NCBI GenBank assembly: GCA_050329935.1
Contig: JBHJOI010000092.1
Coordinates: 1-12,851, forward strand
Reading direction: 5' to 3'
DNA length: 12,851 bases
Source of the DNA: CAYSFW01 sp050329935
GTDB taxonomy: Bacteria; Pseudomonadota; Gammaproteobacteria; UWMA-0217
Shown piece after piece: positions 1 to 5,426 of the stretch. Position numbers and translations under genes: made by a program. The notes below the pieces were generated by a model, which made no database searches, was not told where the DNA came from, and worked only from the letters and a program-made list of their open reading frames with translations. The number at the start of each line of letters is the position of its first letter. Positions within the stretch are counted from its first letter, which is position 1.

Positions 1-25
1 TAAAAAAGCGCTTAAGCCCAGTCAT
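1..25 (-). CDS. 5' end of an unidentified gene cut by the left window edge
   Basis: An ATG on the minus strand (complement of 23-25) opens a frame reading M-T-G-L-K-R-F-F before the window ends. A purine-rich GGGGA (complement of about 33-37) sits 7 bases upstream, which is a normal Shine-Dalgarno spacing. A weak sigma70-like promoter lies further upstream at 65-93. Only eight codons are visible, so no function can be assigned. An N-terminus of the type LKRFF(D) occurs in initiating sugar transferases of exopolysaccharide loci, and such a gene would suit the rfaH-prsT context, but this is a guess. The frame may also be a chance ATG. Confidence 0.45.
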
Positions 26-64
26 TTCAGAATCCCCAAGTTAATTGTTAAGCCCGACGAGATT

Positions 65-93
65 AATCTAGTCCGCGAATTCGGCCAGAACAA
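65..93 (-). promoter_or_regulatory. Weak sigma70-like promoter for the left-edge gene
   Basis: On the minus strand a TTGTTC hexamer (88-93) is followed after 17 bases by TAGATT (65-70). The matches to consensus are 3/6 and 4/6. Initiation would fall near 58, giving a leader of about 33 bases before the ATG at 25. Position and spacing support it; the sequence match is weak. Confidence 0.25.
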
Positions 94-131
94 TGCGTTC
101 AGGCGATGAACGGTCTTGACTTACACGCAAA

Positions 132-147
132 CGTGATTCGAATCACA
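132..147. promoter_or_regulatory. Palindromic CRP-type operator candidate
   Basis: Positions 133-146 read GTGATTCGAATCAC, a perfect 14-base palindrome. On the minus strand the 16-mer TGTGATTCGAATCACG matches the CRP-family pattern TGTGA-N6-TCACA at 9 of 10 fixed positions. It lies about 110-120 bases upstream of the minus-strand ATG at 25. On the plus strand it overlaps the -10 region of a possible TTGACT promoter (116-121). That a CRP/Vfr-type regulator binds here is inference; another dimeric regulator would also fit. Confidence 0.45.
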
Positions 148-212
148 CTTTTTTGAGTGGTAGACAGAAATTTGTGATCGTCGTCAGCGGTAGTTTTTTC
201 CGACCAGCAGCA

Positions 213-240
213 AAAAGCCCCGCGTTGACGCGGGGCTTTT
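213..240. terminator. Bidirectional Rho-independent terminator
   Basis: A perfect 12-bp stem (AAAAGCCCCGCG at 213-224 and CGCGGGGCTTTT at 229-240) encloses a TTGA loop. It is flanked by an A-run on the left and a T-run on the right, so it can act in both directions. In the minus direction it lies 20 bases past the stop codon of the PEP-CTERM gene and ends in five T's. This is the best intrinsic terminator in the window. Confidence 0.92.
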
Positions 241-260
241 CCAGAGCCCTCACCGCGCGG

Positions 261-863
261 TCAGACCGCGCCTGTTTGCTCGCGGTTGCGCCGATTACGG
301 TGATTCAAGCCCAGCAGCCCGAGTAACCCCGAACCGAGCAGGACGGCCGCCGCCGGAACGGGCACCGGTGTGACCTCCGCTGTCGTCATACTGAACTTGA
401 GCTCACTGAGCGGAGAACTCGTCCCAGAAGGCGCGACGAGATCATCGGCCGCGAACGAGAACGACGCCGTGGAACCGATCGCGTCGTCCGAGAACGGAAA
501 CTTCACCGTCACATTAAAACCTGGCGCCGGCCCGACCAACAGGTCCAACGCATACTTCCCGGCCACGCTGGCATTGGCGGTGAATGCGGTATCGAACGTG
601 CCCGTCAGCACGACCAGCCAATTCGCGACCGCCGCGTAATCCACGCTACCGATCGAGAATGCTGCGTTGTTCAGGGTGAAGTTATGCAGATTGGCGGGCG
701 CGCCGGAGTAAACCGACGCCGAACCGAGCACGGTGTTGCCGCCGTCCAGCGCGGAGACACTCACACCCGTCAACGTACCGGCCAGCGCCGAACCGCCAAC
801 CAACGCACTACTCAGAATTGCGGCCGAGACGCCGGCCTTGATAGATTTTTTGAGCCCAAACAT
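261..863 (-). CDS. VPLPA/PEP-CTERM sorting-signal surface protein
   Basis: A 200-aa exported protein with both ends typical of exosortase substrates. The N-terminus has a Sec signal peptide (MFGLKK, hydrophobic core, likely cleavage after Ala-Leu-Ala at about residue 28). The C-terminus carries the sorting signal: VPVPA at about 167-171, a hydrophobic span rich in Gly and Leu to about 186, then the basic cluster NHRNRRNR. This matches the VPLPA variant of PEP-CTERM. The middle (30-160) is low in Cys and rich in Ala, Ser, Val and Phe, as in surface beta-rich proteins; its function is not recognisable. I chose the ATG at 863 over an upstream start at 920 because it begins the signal peptide and has AAGGGAA 7 bases before it. 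Eight residues follow the basic cluster, a slightly long tail. The neighbour prsT belongs to the same sorting system, although no exosortase gene lies in the window. Confidence 0.88.
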   Translation of the reverse strand: MFGLKKSIKAGVSAAILSSALVGGSALAGTLTGVSVSALDGGNTVLGSASVYSGAPANLHNFTLNNAAFSIGSVDYAAVANWLVVLTGTFDTAFTANASVAGKYALDLLVGPAPGFNVTVKFPFSDDAIGSTASFSFAADDLVAPSGTSSPLSELKFSMTTAEVTPVPVPAAAVLLGSGLLGLLGLNHRNRRNREQTGAV

Positions 864-892
864 TTCAATTCCCTTTCGAATTTCCTGACGCT

Positions 893-909
893 GATCACAT
901 CGTGTGATC
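893..909. repeat. Inverted repeat in the leader of the PEP-CTERM gene
   Basis: GATCACA (893-899) and TGTGATC (903-909) are perfect 7-base inverted arms around TCG. The repeat ends 30 bases upstream of the start codon at 863 and about 17 bases upstream of the ribosome binding site. It could be an operator or a short RNA hairpin in the 5' leader. The arms are oriented outward compared with a CRP site, so it is not a simple CRP site. Confidence 0.5.
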
Positions 910-1028
910 CCAACGCGCAAGAGCCAATGGCCTCCGTTCCGACGCGCTCCGTCCTCTCGCGACGACGGCCTGCCGAACCAGTGCCCACGTGCCCCTGGCC
1001 AGGAAAAGTTACGGGGAATTCGGACTTT

Positions 1029-1063
1029 AATCCGCGCGTTCGATCAAGCTGCGATCGCGGATT
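1029..1063. repeat. Nested inverted repeat between prsT and the PEP-CTERM gene
   Basis: AATCCGCG (1029-1036) and CGCGGATT (1056-1063) are perfect 8-base arms with a 19-base spacer. The spacer itself contains GATC on each side, so a partly nested hairpin is possible. There is no T-run, so it is not a classical terminator. Confidence 0.35.
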
Positions 1064-1199
1064 TTCGGAACGACTCGATAAAATGGTTGTGCGGCCTATG
1101 CGCCGTACACCAAGCGCGTATCGTTAACCGCAACGCGTAAGCGCAACTCGCTGGTCTGGCGCTTTAGCCGGTCACGCAAACCGTCGAGGCGCGAATAGC

Positions 1200-3611
1200 T
1201 CAACCCAGCGGTCGCCGCAGCTTCTGCAGCTCGGCTTGCGCGGCTTCGCGAGTCTCTTGATCCAGGCCAAGCTCAAGCGCGGTAGAGAGATGTTTGCGCG
1301 CCAACGCGAGGTCGCCGCGCGCGAGATGCACCAATGCCAGGTGATAATGGAACGAACCATTGTTCGGCGCGGCCTTGACCGCCTTGTCGAGCAACTCCAA
1401 AGCCTGCTCACGCTGACCGACCAGGTGATGGATCCACCCGCGCGTGTCCCAGATCTCGGGATGATCGATGTTCGAGAGCGAATCGGCGAGTGCCTGGGCG
1501 CGTTGTGTATCCGCCGGCGTGCGGGGGGTTTTCGCCAGTAACAACGCCAGGTTATTGGTGGCCGCGAGGTGATTCGAGTCCAGTGCCAGCAGACGTTCAT
1601 AGATGGCCACGGCATCGTCGATTTGCCCCACGCGCTCGTGCAATACGGCCAGATTGATCAGCAATTCGCCGTTGTCGGGCAGTGTTTGCAGCGCCTTCTT
1701 GTAGACGTTGATCGCGGAGTCAAGATCGCCCGCCTCGACATAGGTGTCGGCGGTGTTGCGGTACGGCGTCCACCAGTCGGGCTTGGTTTCGATCGCAGCG
1801 TTGAAGGCGCGGACCGCGGCCGGAAAATCCTGCTTCTTCTGCATCACAAGTCCGAGAAAATTCTGTACGAATGCATTCTCGGGTTGCGTCTCGAGCGCGA
1901 GCTTGAGGCGTCGTTCAGCTTCGTCGTAACGTTTGTCGCCCACCAGATTGTCCACCAATAACGCCAACGCGAAAGGCGAATCGGGCTGGTGCTGTAGGGC
2001 TTGCAATAACTCCTCGCTACTGCGCGCCTTGTCGTTGTCGAGCTTGTGCGCGAGCCCGGCGAGAAAATACCCGACTGGAGAATCCGGGGCCGCCTGTTGA
2101 GCCCGCTCGGTCACCTTCAACGCCCCGGCCTTGTCGCCCTGGGCCAGTTTCAAGCGAAACAGATTCAGGTGCGCGTCGGCGGACTTCGGGTCGAACTCGA
2201 GCGCCTTTTCCAGTGACTTGGCCGCCTCGACGAAGTTCTTGCTTTGTGTCTGTAACTGCGCCATCGCGATCAGCGAGGCGCTGTCGCGCGGATCGATTTC
2301 GAGGGCCTTTTGCAGGTTTTCACGCGCCAGATCGGTTTCGCCGACCAACAGATGGGCTTGGGCCAGCAAGCGCCTCACCTCCGCGGACCGGGCCTCGAAC
2401 TTGAGCGCGCTGCGCAAATCCGAGATCGCCGAAACGCCATCGCGCTCCAGCAACGCAAGCTTGCCGCGCAGCAGAATCGAACTGGTATTGTCGGGATACT
2501 GCCGCAAGACCTCCTCGATCAACTGGTGGGCTTGCGGGAGCTCGTTACCGCGAATATGCAACACCGCCATGGCGTTCTTGGCCGCGATGATATGGGCCTT
2601 TCCGTCAACTGTTTTCAGAATGTCTTCATAAGTTTGACGTGCCTGATCAAGCTTACCGCCTTCGGCGAACAGCTCTGCCAGTTTGAATCGCAACGAGGGA
2701 TTCTTTGGATCGTTATCGATGAACGCCTGCAATGCCTGCTCGGCCCGAGTCGGTGAACGAATTTGGCGCAGAAAATCCACGTACAGGAACTTGGCATCCT
2801 GCCGCTCCGGAAACTCAGTGACTGCCTGATGGATAACCGTCTCAGCATGGTCCTTTCGGTCCAGGTTGAGGTAGGTCTTTGCCAGTAACAGCCGATGCTC
2901 CAGGTTCGTCGGATCGAGCCTGACGTTCTCCTCCATCCAGGGCAAGGCTTTGGTGAGCTCGTCGCGCGTGACCAACAGGCGCACGTACTGAGTGCGCAGA
3001 TCGAGCGACTCGCCCAGATTATTCAGTGCATTGGCGACCAGACCCAGTGCCTTGTCGCCCTGTCCGTTCAGGCTATAAAGCGAGGACAGCAATACATTTG
3101 CCGAGACGTTGTAGGGTTCCCGCGCAATGGCTTGTTCCGCGTAAGCAATCGCCTCGATCAGCTTTTCACTCCGATAGGCGACGCGGCTGCGCAGCAGCAC
3201 GGCATCGATGTTGTTCGGGTCCACCGCCTCGATCGCCGTCGCAACGGCCTCGGCCTGCACGTAGTCGCTCGAAAGCGCCAGGTAGTTGCCGGCCTTGACC
3301 GCCGCTGACACATGGCTTGGATCGAGTTGGTGCGCCTTCAGAAAATGCCCAAACGCTTGTCGGGCATCGCCCTGCTTTTCGAATGTCTGCGCGAGCCAGT
3401 AATGGCCCTCGACACCATTGGGATCATTCTTGATGGCATTGCGGAACTCTACCCGCGCCTTGTCGAAATTCTCCTGCTCGAAAAACGCCTGTCCGGTCGT
3501 AAGGTATTTCGTTGCCGCGGCGGGATCCTTGCCGCAACCAGCACTTAGCCCGAACAGCGTTGCAAGCAGCAGGGCCTGCGATAACTTTTTGATTCCGAAT
3601 GGATACGACAT
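1200..3611 (-). CDS. prsT: PEP-CTERM system TPR-repeat lipoprotein PrsT
   Basis: An 803-aa protein made almost wholly of tetratricopeptide repeats from about residue 35 to the end, roughly twenty 34-residue units, many with the A...F..AL...P.......L pattern (for example VEFRNAIKNDPN and FLKAHQLDPSH). The N-terminus is a lipoprotein signal: two lysines at 8-9, a hydrophobic run, then L-S-A-G-C with Cys26 as the lipidation site. Full-length TPR lipoproteins of this architecture are the PrsT family found with exosortase/EPS loci; members I recall are somewhat longer (about 900 aa). It probably acts as a scaffold for secretion or assembly on the periplasmic face of a membrane. Its neighbours, an RfaH paralogue upstream and a PEP-CTERM protein downstream on the same strand, support the call. 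The gap from rfaH is 147 bases, so they may share a transcript. The ribosome binding site is weak: AAGGGA about 13 bases from the ATG. Confidence 0.85.
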   Translation of the reverse strand: MSYPFGIKKLSQALLLATLFGLSAGCGKDPAAATKYLTTGQAFFEQENFDKARVEFRNAIKNDPNGVEGHYWLAQTFEKQGDARQAFGHFLKAHQLDPSHVSAAVKAGNYLALSSDYVQAEAVATAIEAVDPNNIDAVLLRSRVAYRSEKLIEAIAYAEQAIAREPYNVSANVLLSSLYSLNGQGDKALGLVANALNNLGESLDLRTQYVRLLVTRDELTKALPWMEENVRLDPTNLEHRLLLAKTYLNLDRKDHAETVIHQAVTEFPERQDAKFLYVDFLRQIRSPTRAEQALQAFIDNDPKNPSLRFKLAELFAEGGKLDQARQTYEDILKTVDGKAHIIAAKNAMAVLHIRGNELPQAHQLIEEVLRQYPDNTSSILLRGKLALLERDGVSAISDLRSALKFEARSAEVRRLLAQAHLLVGETDLARENLQKALEIDPRDSASLIAMAQLQTQSKNFVEAAKSLEKALEFDPKSADAHLNLFRLKLAQGDKAGALKVTERAQQAAPDSPVGYFLAGLAHKLDNDKARSSEELLQALQHQPDSPFALALLVDNLVGDKRYDEAERRLKLALETQPENAFVQNFLGLVMQKKQDFPAAVRAFNAAIETKPDWWTPYRNTADTYVEAGDLDSAINVYKKALQTLPDNGELLINLAVLHERVGQIDDAVAIYERLLALDSNHLAATNNLALLLAKTPRTPADTQRAQALADSLSNIDHPEIWDTRGWIHHLVGQREQALELLDKAVKAAPNNGSFHYHLALVHLARGDLALARKHLSTALELGLDQETREAAQAELQKLRRPLG

Positions 3612-3647
3612 GACGCGACGATTTCCCTTTGCAAACGGATGGTTTAA

Positions 3648-3670
3648 CGGACACCCTCAGCATGTGTCCG
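3648..3670. repeat. Inverted repeat in the leader of prsT
   Basis: CGGACAC (3648-3654) and GTGTCCG (3664-3670) are perfect 7-base arms with a 9-base spacer. The repeat lies 37-59 bases upstream of the prsT start codon, between rfaH and prsT. It could be a leader hairpin or an operator; nothing in the sequence decides. Confidence 0.4.
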
Positions 3671-3758
3671 CGCGCAAAGTGTGGAAGGCGGCAAGCCATG
3701 TCGCAAGAACCGGGACAAAGAACTGTGACGGATCGCAAACGCGAGCGGTCGAACGGTA

Positions 3759-4262
3759 TCAACCCACCGGCATGATCTGATCGCGCTCCACCTCGATACT
3801 GTGCTCGCGACCCAGCAAATTGAGCAGGATCGACACCCGTTCGTCGCCCGATTCTGCCTTGAAGATGCCCTGCAAACCGGCGAGCGCGCCGTCGATGACC
3901 TGGATGGCATCGCCCGGCTTGAATACCTCGACGCCGACTCGGTATAGGCCGCTGTCGGGGTCCGATGCCATGAGCAGCGAGCGCATGAAATCTTCCGGCA
4001 CCGCGGTCGGCTGCTCGCCAAACCGCACCAGCCCAGAAACGCCGCGGGTCGATCGGATCGTCGAGACGTTCTGGTCGCCGAACGTGAGGTGGATGAAGAG
4101 GTAACGTGGAAATACCGGCTCGATCACACCCTTCCACTTGCCGCGCCGACGCTTCTGCTGCTCACAACGCGGCAGAAACACCTCGAAACCCTGACGTTTG
4201 AGATTACCCTCCGCGACATCCTCCTGCCGCGGTTTGGTATGGATGACATACCATCGACTCAT
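3759..4262 (-). CDS. rfaH: RfaH-type transcription antiterminator (specialised NusG paralogue)
   Basis: A 167-aa protein that aligns along its length with E. coli RfaH: RWYVIHTKP, EPVFPRYLFI, STRGVSGLVRFG, then a KOW-type C-terminal domain with GALAGLQGIF and LLNLL. RfaH binds RNA polymerase paused at an ops element in the operon leader, suppresses Rho-dependent termination and recruits ribosomes, mainly in polysaccharide operons. The N-terminal NGN domain spans about 1-100 and the KOW domain 112-167. Glu48 and Arg142 align with E. coli Glu48 and Arg138, the interdomain salt bridge of the autoinhibited fold-switching form. Lys10, Gln13, Arg40, Tyr54 and Arg73 are also shared with E. coli RfaH. 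I chose the inner ATG at 4262 because RfaH starts only two residues before WY; an earlier in-frame start at 4292 has no ribosome binding site. It probably controls the adjacent prsT/EPS locus. Confidence 0.9.
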   Translation of the reverse strand: MSRWYVIHTKPRQEDVAEGNLKRQGFEVFLPRCEQQKRRRGKWKGVIEPVFPRYLFIHLTFGDQNVSTIRSTRGVSGLVRFGEQPTAVPEDFMRSLLMASDPDSGLYRVGVEVFKPGDAIQVIDGALAGLQGIFKAESGDERVSILLNLLGREHSIEVERDQIMPVG

Positions 4263-4376
4263 GTTCGGGAATTCGCTCCGTGACTGTTCCATCGGACCAG
4301 CGAGTTATTTGCCGCGTGCCGGCTCGCCGCTCAATTAATGACCACAACCTATTGAGAATGAGCGGAAATGCGCCGA

Positions 4377-4430
4377 TTCACCGCGGTCGAGGCGGGCGAA
4401 GTATAGCACGCAGCGAAGCGTTCACCGCGG
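4377..4430. repeat. Direct repeat pair TTCACCGCGG flanking the rfaH -10 box
   Basis: TTCACCGCGG occurs at 4377-4386 and again at 4421-4430, 44 bases apart. One copy lies near the -35 region and the other just downstream of the predicted start of rfaH transcription. Two exact 10-mers this close are unlikely by chance, though GC-rich sequence raises the odds. A paired operator is possible. Confidence 0.4.
4400..4408 (-). promoter_or_regulatory. Extended -10 promoter for rfaH
   Basis: On the minus strand TGCTATACT (complement of 4400-4408) combines a TG extension with a TATACT hexamer, 5/6 to the sigma70 -10 box. No good -35 box lies 17 bases upstream, which is usual for extended -10 promoters. 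It is the only clear promoter-like element upstream of rfaH. Confidence 0.5.
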
Positions 4431-4454
4431 ACGCGTAACATGCTGGACACAATC

Positions 4455-4476
4455 AATCCGAACCGGTACTCGGATT
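4455..4476. repeat. Inverted repeat AATCCGA/TCGGATT
   Basis: Perfect 7-base arms (4455-4461 and 4470-4476) enclose 8 bases that contain ACCGGT. It lies between dps and rfaH, next to a second stem-loop. There is no T-run. Its role is unknown. Confidence 0.35.
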
Positions 4477-4481
4477 ATTGA

Positions 4482-4512
4482 GCCGCGGCGAGCCGTATGG
4501 CCGCGCCGCGGC
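4482..4512. repeat. GC-rich stem-loop between dps and rfaH
   Basis: GCCGCGGCG (4482-4490) and CGCCGCGGC (4504-4512) are perfect 9-base inverted arms. Inside them GCC/GGC can pair around GTAT, so one long hairpin forms. It is stable but has no T-run in either direction. It may stop or protect the dps transcript. Confidence 0.45.
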
Positions 4513-4576
4513 GACGGTCGACCAGACGCGCCTGAACGCCGCAGGGACCGATCAAAGGAACCTCGGTGCCCCCGGG

Positions 4577-4596
4577 CACATGGCGCGCGCCATGTG
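4577..4596. repeat. 20-base perfect palindrome just after dps
   Basis: Positions 4577-4596 form a perfect palindrome with CACATGGC at the left end and GCCATGTG at the right. It starts 5 bases past the dps stop codon, so the dps mRNA would end in an 8-bp stem with a GC loop. There is no T-run, so it suits mRNA 3'-end protection or a protein-binding site as well as termination. An overlapping alternative hairpin uses GTGCCC/GGGCAC at 4566-4579. Confidence 0.55.
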
Positions 4597-4601
4597 TAGC
4601 C

Positions 4602-5078
4602 TCAACCCAACAAACTTCGCAGCATCCACACGTTCTTCTCGTGAATCTGCATGCGTTGCGTAAGCAGATCCGCGGTGGGCTCATCGCTTGCCTTGTCCGC
4701 GGCCGGGAACACTTGGCGCGCGGTCCGCACCACCGCCTCCTGCCCCTGCACCAAACGCCGGATCATGGTTTCCGCGTCCGGTTGGTCGCCCTCCTCCGTG
4801 ATCACGGTAAGCTCGGCGTAAGCACGATAGGAACCCGGTGCGGCGTGTCCCAAGGCTCGAATACGTTCGGCGATCAAATCCACCGCCAGCGCAAGCTCGT
4901 TGTATTGCTGCTCGAACATCAGATGCAACGTGTTGAACATGGGTCCGGTCACGTTCCAATGATAGTTGTGAGTCTTGAGGTACAGCGTGTAGGTGTCCGC
5001 GAGCAGACGCGAGAGTCCGTGCGCGATGTCGGCGCGGTCTTCTGCGCTAATTCCGATATCAATGGCTTGTGCGTTCAT
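4602..5078 (-). CDS. dps: Dps-family DNA-protecting ferritin-like protein
   Basis: A 158-aa four-helix ferritin-like protein. Dps forms a dodecamer that oxidises Fe(II) with hydrogen peroxide, stores the iron and, in some species, coats DNA. The ferroxidase residues are all in place: His40 (in NYHW), His52, Glu56, Asp67 and Glu71. Their spacing 12-4-11-4 equals that of E. coli His51/His63/Asp67/Asp78/Glu82. The signature NYHWNVTGPMFNTLHLMFEQQY is intact. The N-terminus is short and has no lysines, so DNA binding of the E. coli kind is doubtful. AGAGGT lies 8 bases before the ATG. The gene is 32 bases downstream of the DUF2061 gene on the same strand and divergent from oxyR, which suggests peroxide control. 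Confidence 0.95.
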   Translation of the reverse strand: MNAQAIDIGISAEDRADIAHGLSRLLADTYTLYLKTHNYHWNVTGPMFNTLHLMFEQQYNELALAVDLIAERIRALGHAAPGSYRAYAELTVITEEGDQPDAETMIRRLVQGQEAVVRTARQVFPAADKASDEPTADLLTQRMQIHEKNVWMLRSLLG

Positions 5079-5110
5079 GACTTAAACCTCTTGTAGCTGG
5101 GTTGGCGCGA

Positions 5111-5317
5111 TTATACCGTTATATAGGCCGACGGGGTCGCGCGGCGGCGCGCCTCGATCCGGCGCCAGACCTTTTCGTGAAAATGATAGGCAACCGTGTT
5201 GATGGTCGGCTCGACCATCGCGATGGCGCCGCCAACCAACACGCTCCCGGTCATCACATAACCCACGGTAAACGCGACGCTGAAGTGTATGACGGCGAAG
5301 CTGAAGGTCTTGTTCAT
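5111..5317 (-). CDS. Small DUF2061 membrane protein
   Basis: A 68-aa protein with two closely spaced hydrophobic segments (about 7-23 and 24-40), ending in a basic Arg-rich tail (WRRIEARRR). The pattern KTFSFAVIHFSVAF, TGSVLVGGAIAMVEP, NTVAYHFHEKVW is that of the DUF2061 family of predicted inner-membrane proteins; its biochemical role is unknown. AAGGAG lies 8 bases before the ATG, a strong ribosome binding site. It is the first gene of a probable two-gene unit with dps, 32 bases downstream, and faces oxyR across 109 bases. Pairing with dps and oxyR suggests a stress role; this is inferred from position only. Confidence 0.85.
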   Translation of the reverse strand: MNKTFSFAVIHFSVAFTVGYVMTGSVLVGGAIAMVEPTINTVAYHFHEKVWRRIEARRRATPSAYITV

Positions 5318-5347
5318 GGGGCGATCTCCTTGGAGGTGCTGGATTCG

Positions 5348-5377
5348 TTGAAGTGACTCTACACTTCGGGCAATAAT
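5348..5377 (+). promoter_or_regulatory. Probable oxyR promoter
   Basis: TTGAAG (5348-5353) is followed after 18 bases by AATAAT (5372-5377), 4/6 and 5/6 to sigma70 consensus. Initiation would fall near 5384, giving a leader of about 43 bases to the ATG at 5427. The inverted repeat at 5350-5367 lies inside this promoter, as expected for repression. Confidence 0.5.
5350..5367. promoter_or_regulatory. Operator-like inverted repeat between oxyR and the DUF2061-dps unit
   Basis: GAAGTG (5350-5355) and CACTTC (5362-5367) are perfect 6-base arms with a 6-base spacer. It lies between the -35 and -10 boxes proposed for oxyR and 33-50 bases upstream of the DUF2061 start codon. A regulator bound here could act on both directions. 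It does not match the E. coli OxyR tetranucleotide pattern ATAG-N7-CTAT, so the regulator is not identified. Confidence 0.45.
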
Positions 5378-5426
5378 TCATGAAATTGATTGTTTGAATA
5401 CTGGCATCCCAAAATATAGATCAACG

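Larger units (their letters stand above)
116..240 (+). ncRNA. Possible short untranslated transcript (promoter to terminator)
   Basis: On the plus strand TTGACT (116-121) is followed after 16 bases by TCGAAT (138-143), a 5/6 and 4/6 sigma70-like promoter overlapping the palindrome at 132-147. No plus-strand reading frame follows. The next element is a GC-rich hairpin with four T's ending at 240. Initiation near 150 would give a transcript of about 90 bases. The hairpin is explained equally well as the terminator of the minus-strand PEP-CTERM gene, so the RNA is only a hypothesis. Confidence 0.2.
864..1199. other. 336-bp gap between prsT and the PEP-CTERM gene
   Basis: No convincing gene is present; the plus-strand frames here are shadows without ribosome binding sites. 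The gap holds two inverted repeats (893-909 and 1029-1063) and a possible weak hairpin just after the prsT stop (AAGCGC at 1139-1144 with GCGCTT at 1159-1164). I looked for a sigma54 promoter (GG-N10-GC), known for some PEP-CTERM genes, and did not find a good match. The promoter of the PEP-CTERM gene is therefore unplaced. Confidence 0.6.
4263..4601. other. 339-bp gap between dps and rfaH, rich in hairpins
   Basis: No gene is supported here. From right to left it holds a 20-base palindrome after dps (4577-4596), a 9-bp stem-loop (4482-4512), a 7-bp inverted repeat (4455-4476), a 10-base direct repeat (4377-4386 and 4421-4430) and the likely rfaH promoter (4400-4408). The rfaH leader would be about 130 bases long. 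Confidence 0.6.

Noticed and set aside
187..197. ops-like sequence GCGGTAG followed by six T's, as recognised by RfaH
   Set aside because: It resembles the ops core, but it points to the plus strand, where only a terminator and an antisense gene follow. GCGGTAG also occurs inside two genes (near 1280 and 10056), so chance is likely.
864..1000. Sigma54 promoter for the PEP-CTERM gene
   Set aside because: GGCC...TTGC-like fragments exist near 914-930, but the GG to GC spacing is 12 rather than the required 10.
684..1140. Plus-strand frames opposite and upstream of the PEP-CTERM gene
   Set aside because: No ribosome binding site and no domain pattern; they overlap the signal-peptide end of a well-supported minus-strand gene.
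3424..4137. Minus-strand frame of 237 codons overlapping rfaH and prsT
   Set aside because: It lies in a different frame from two genes with clear family matches and has biased Arg/Gly composition.
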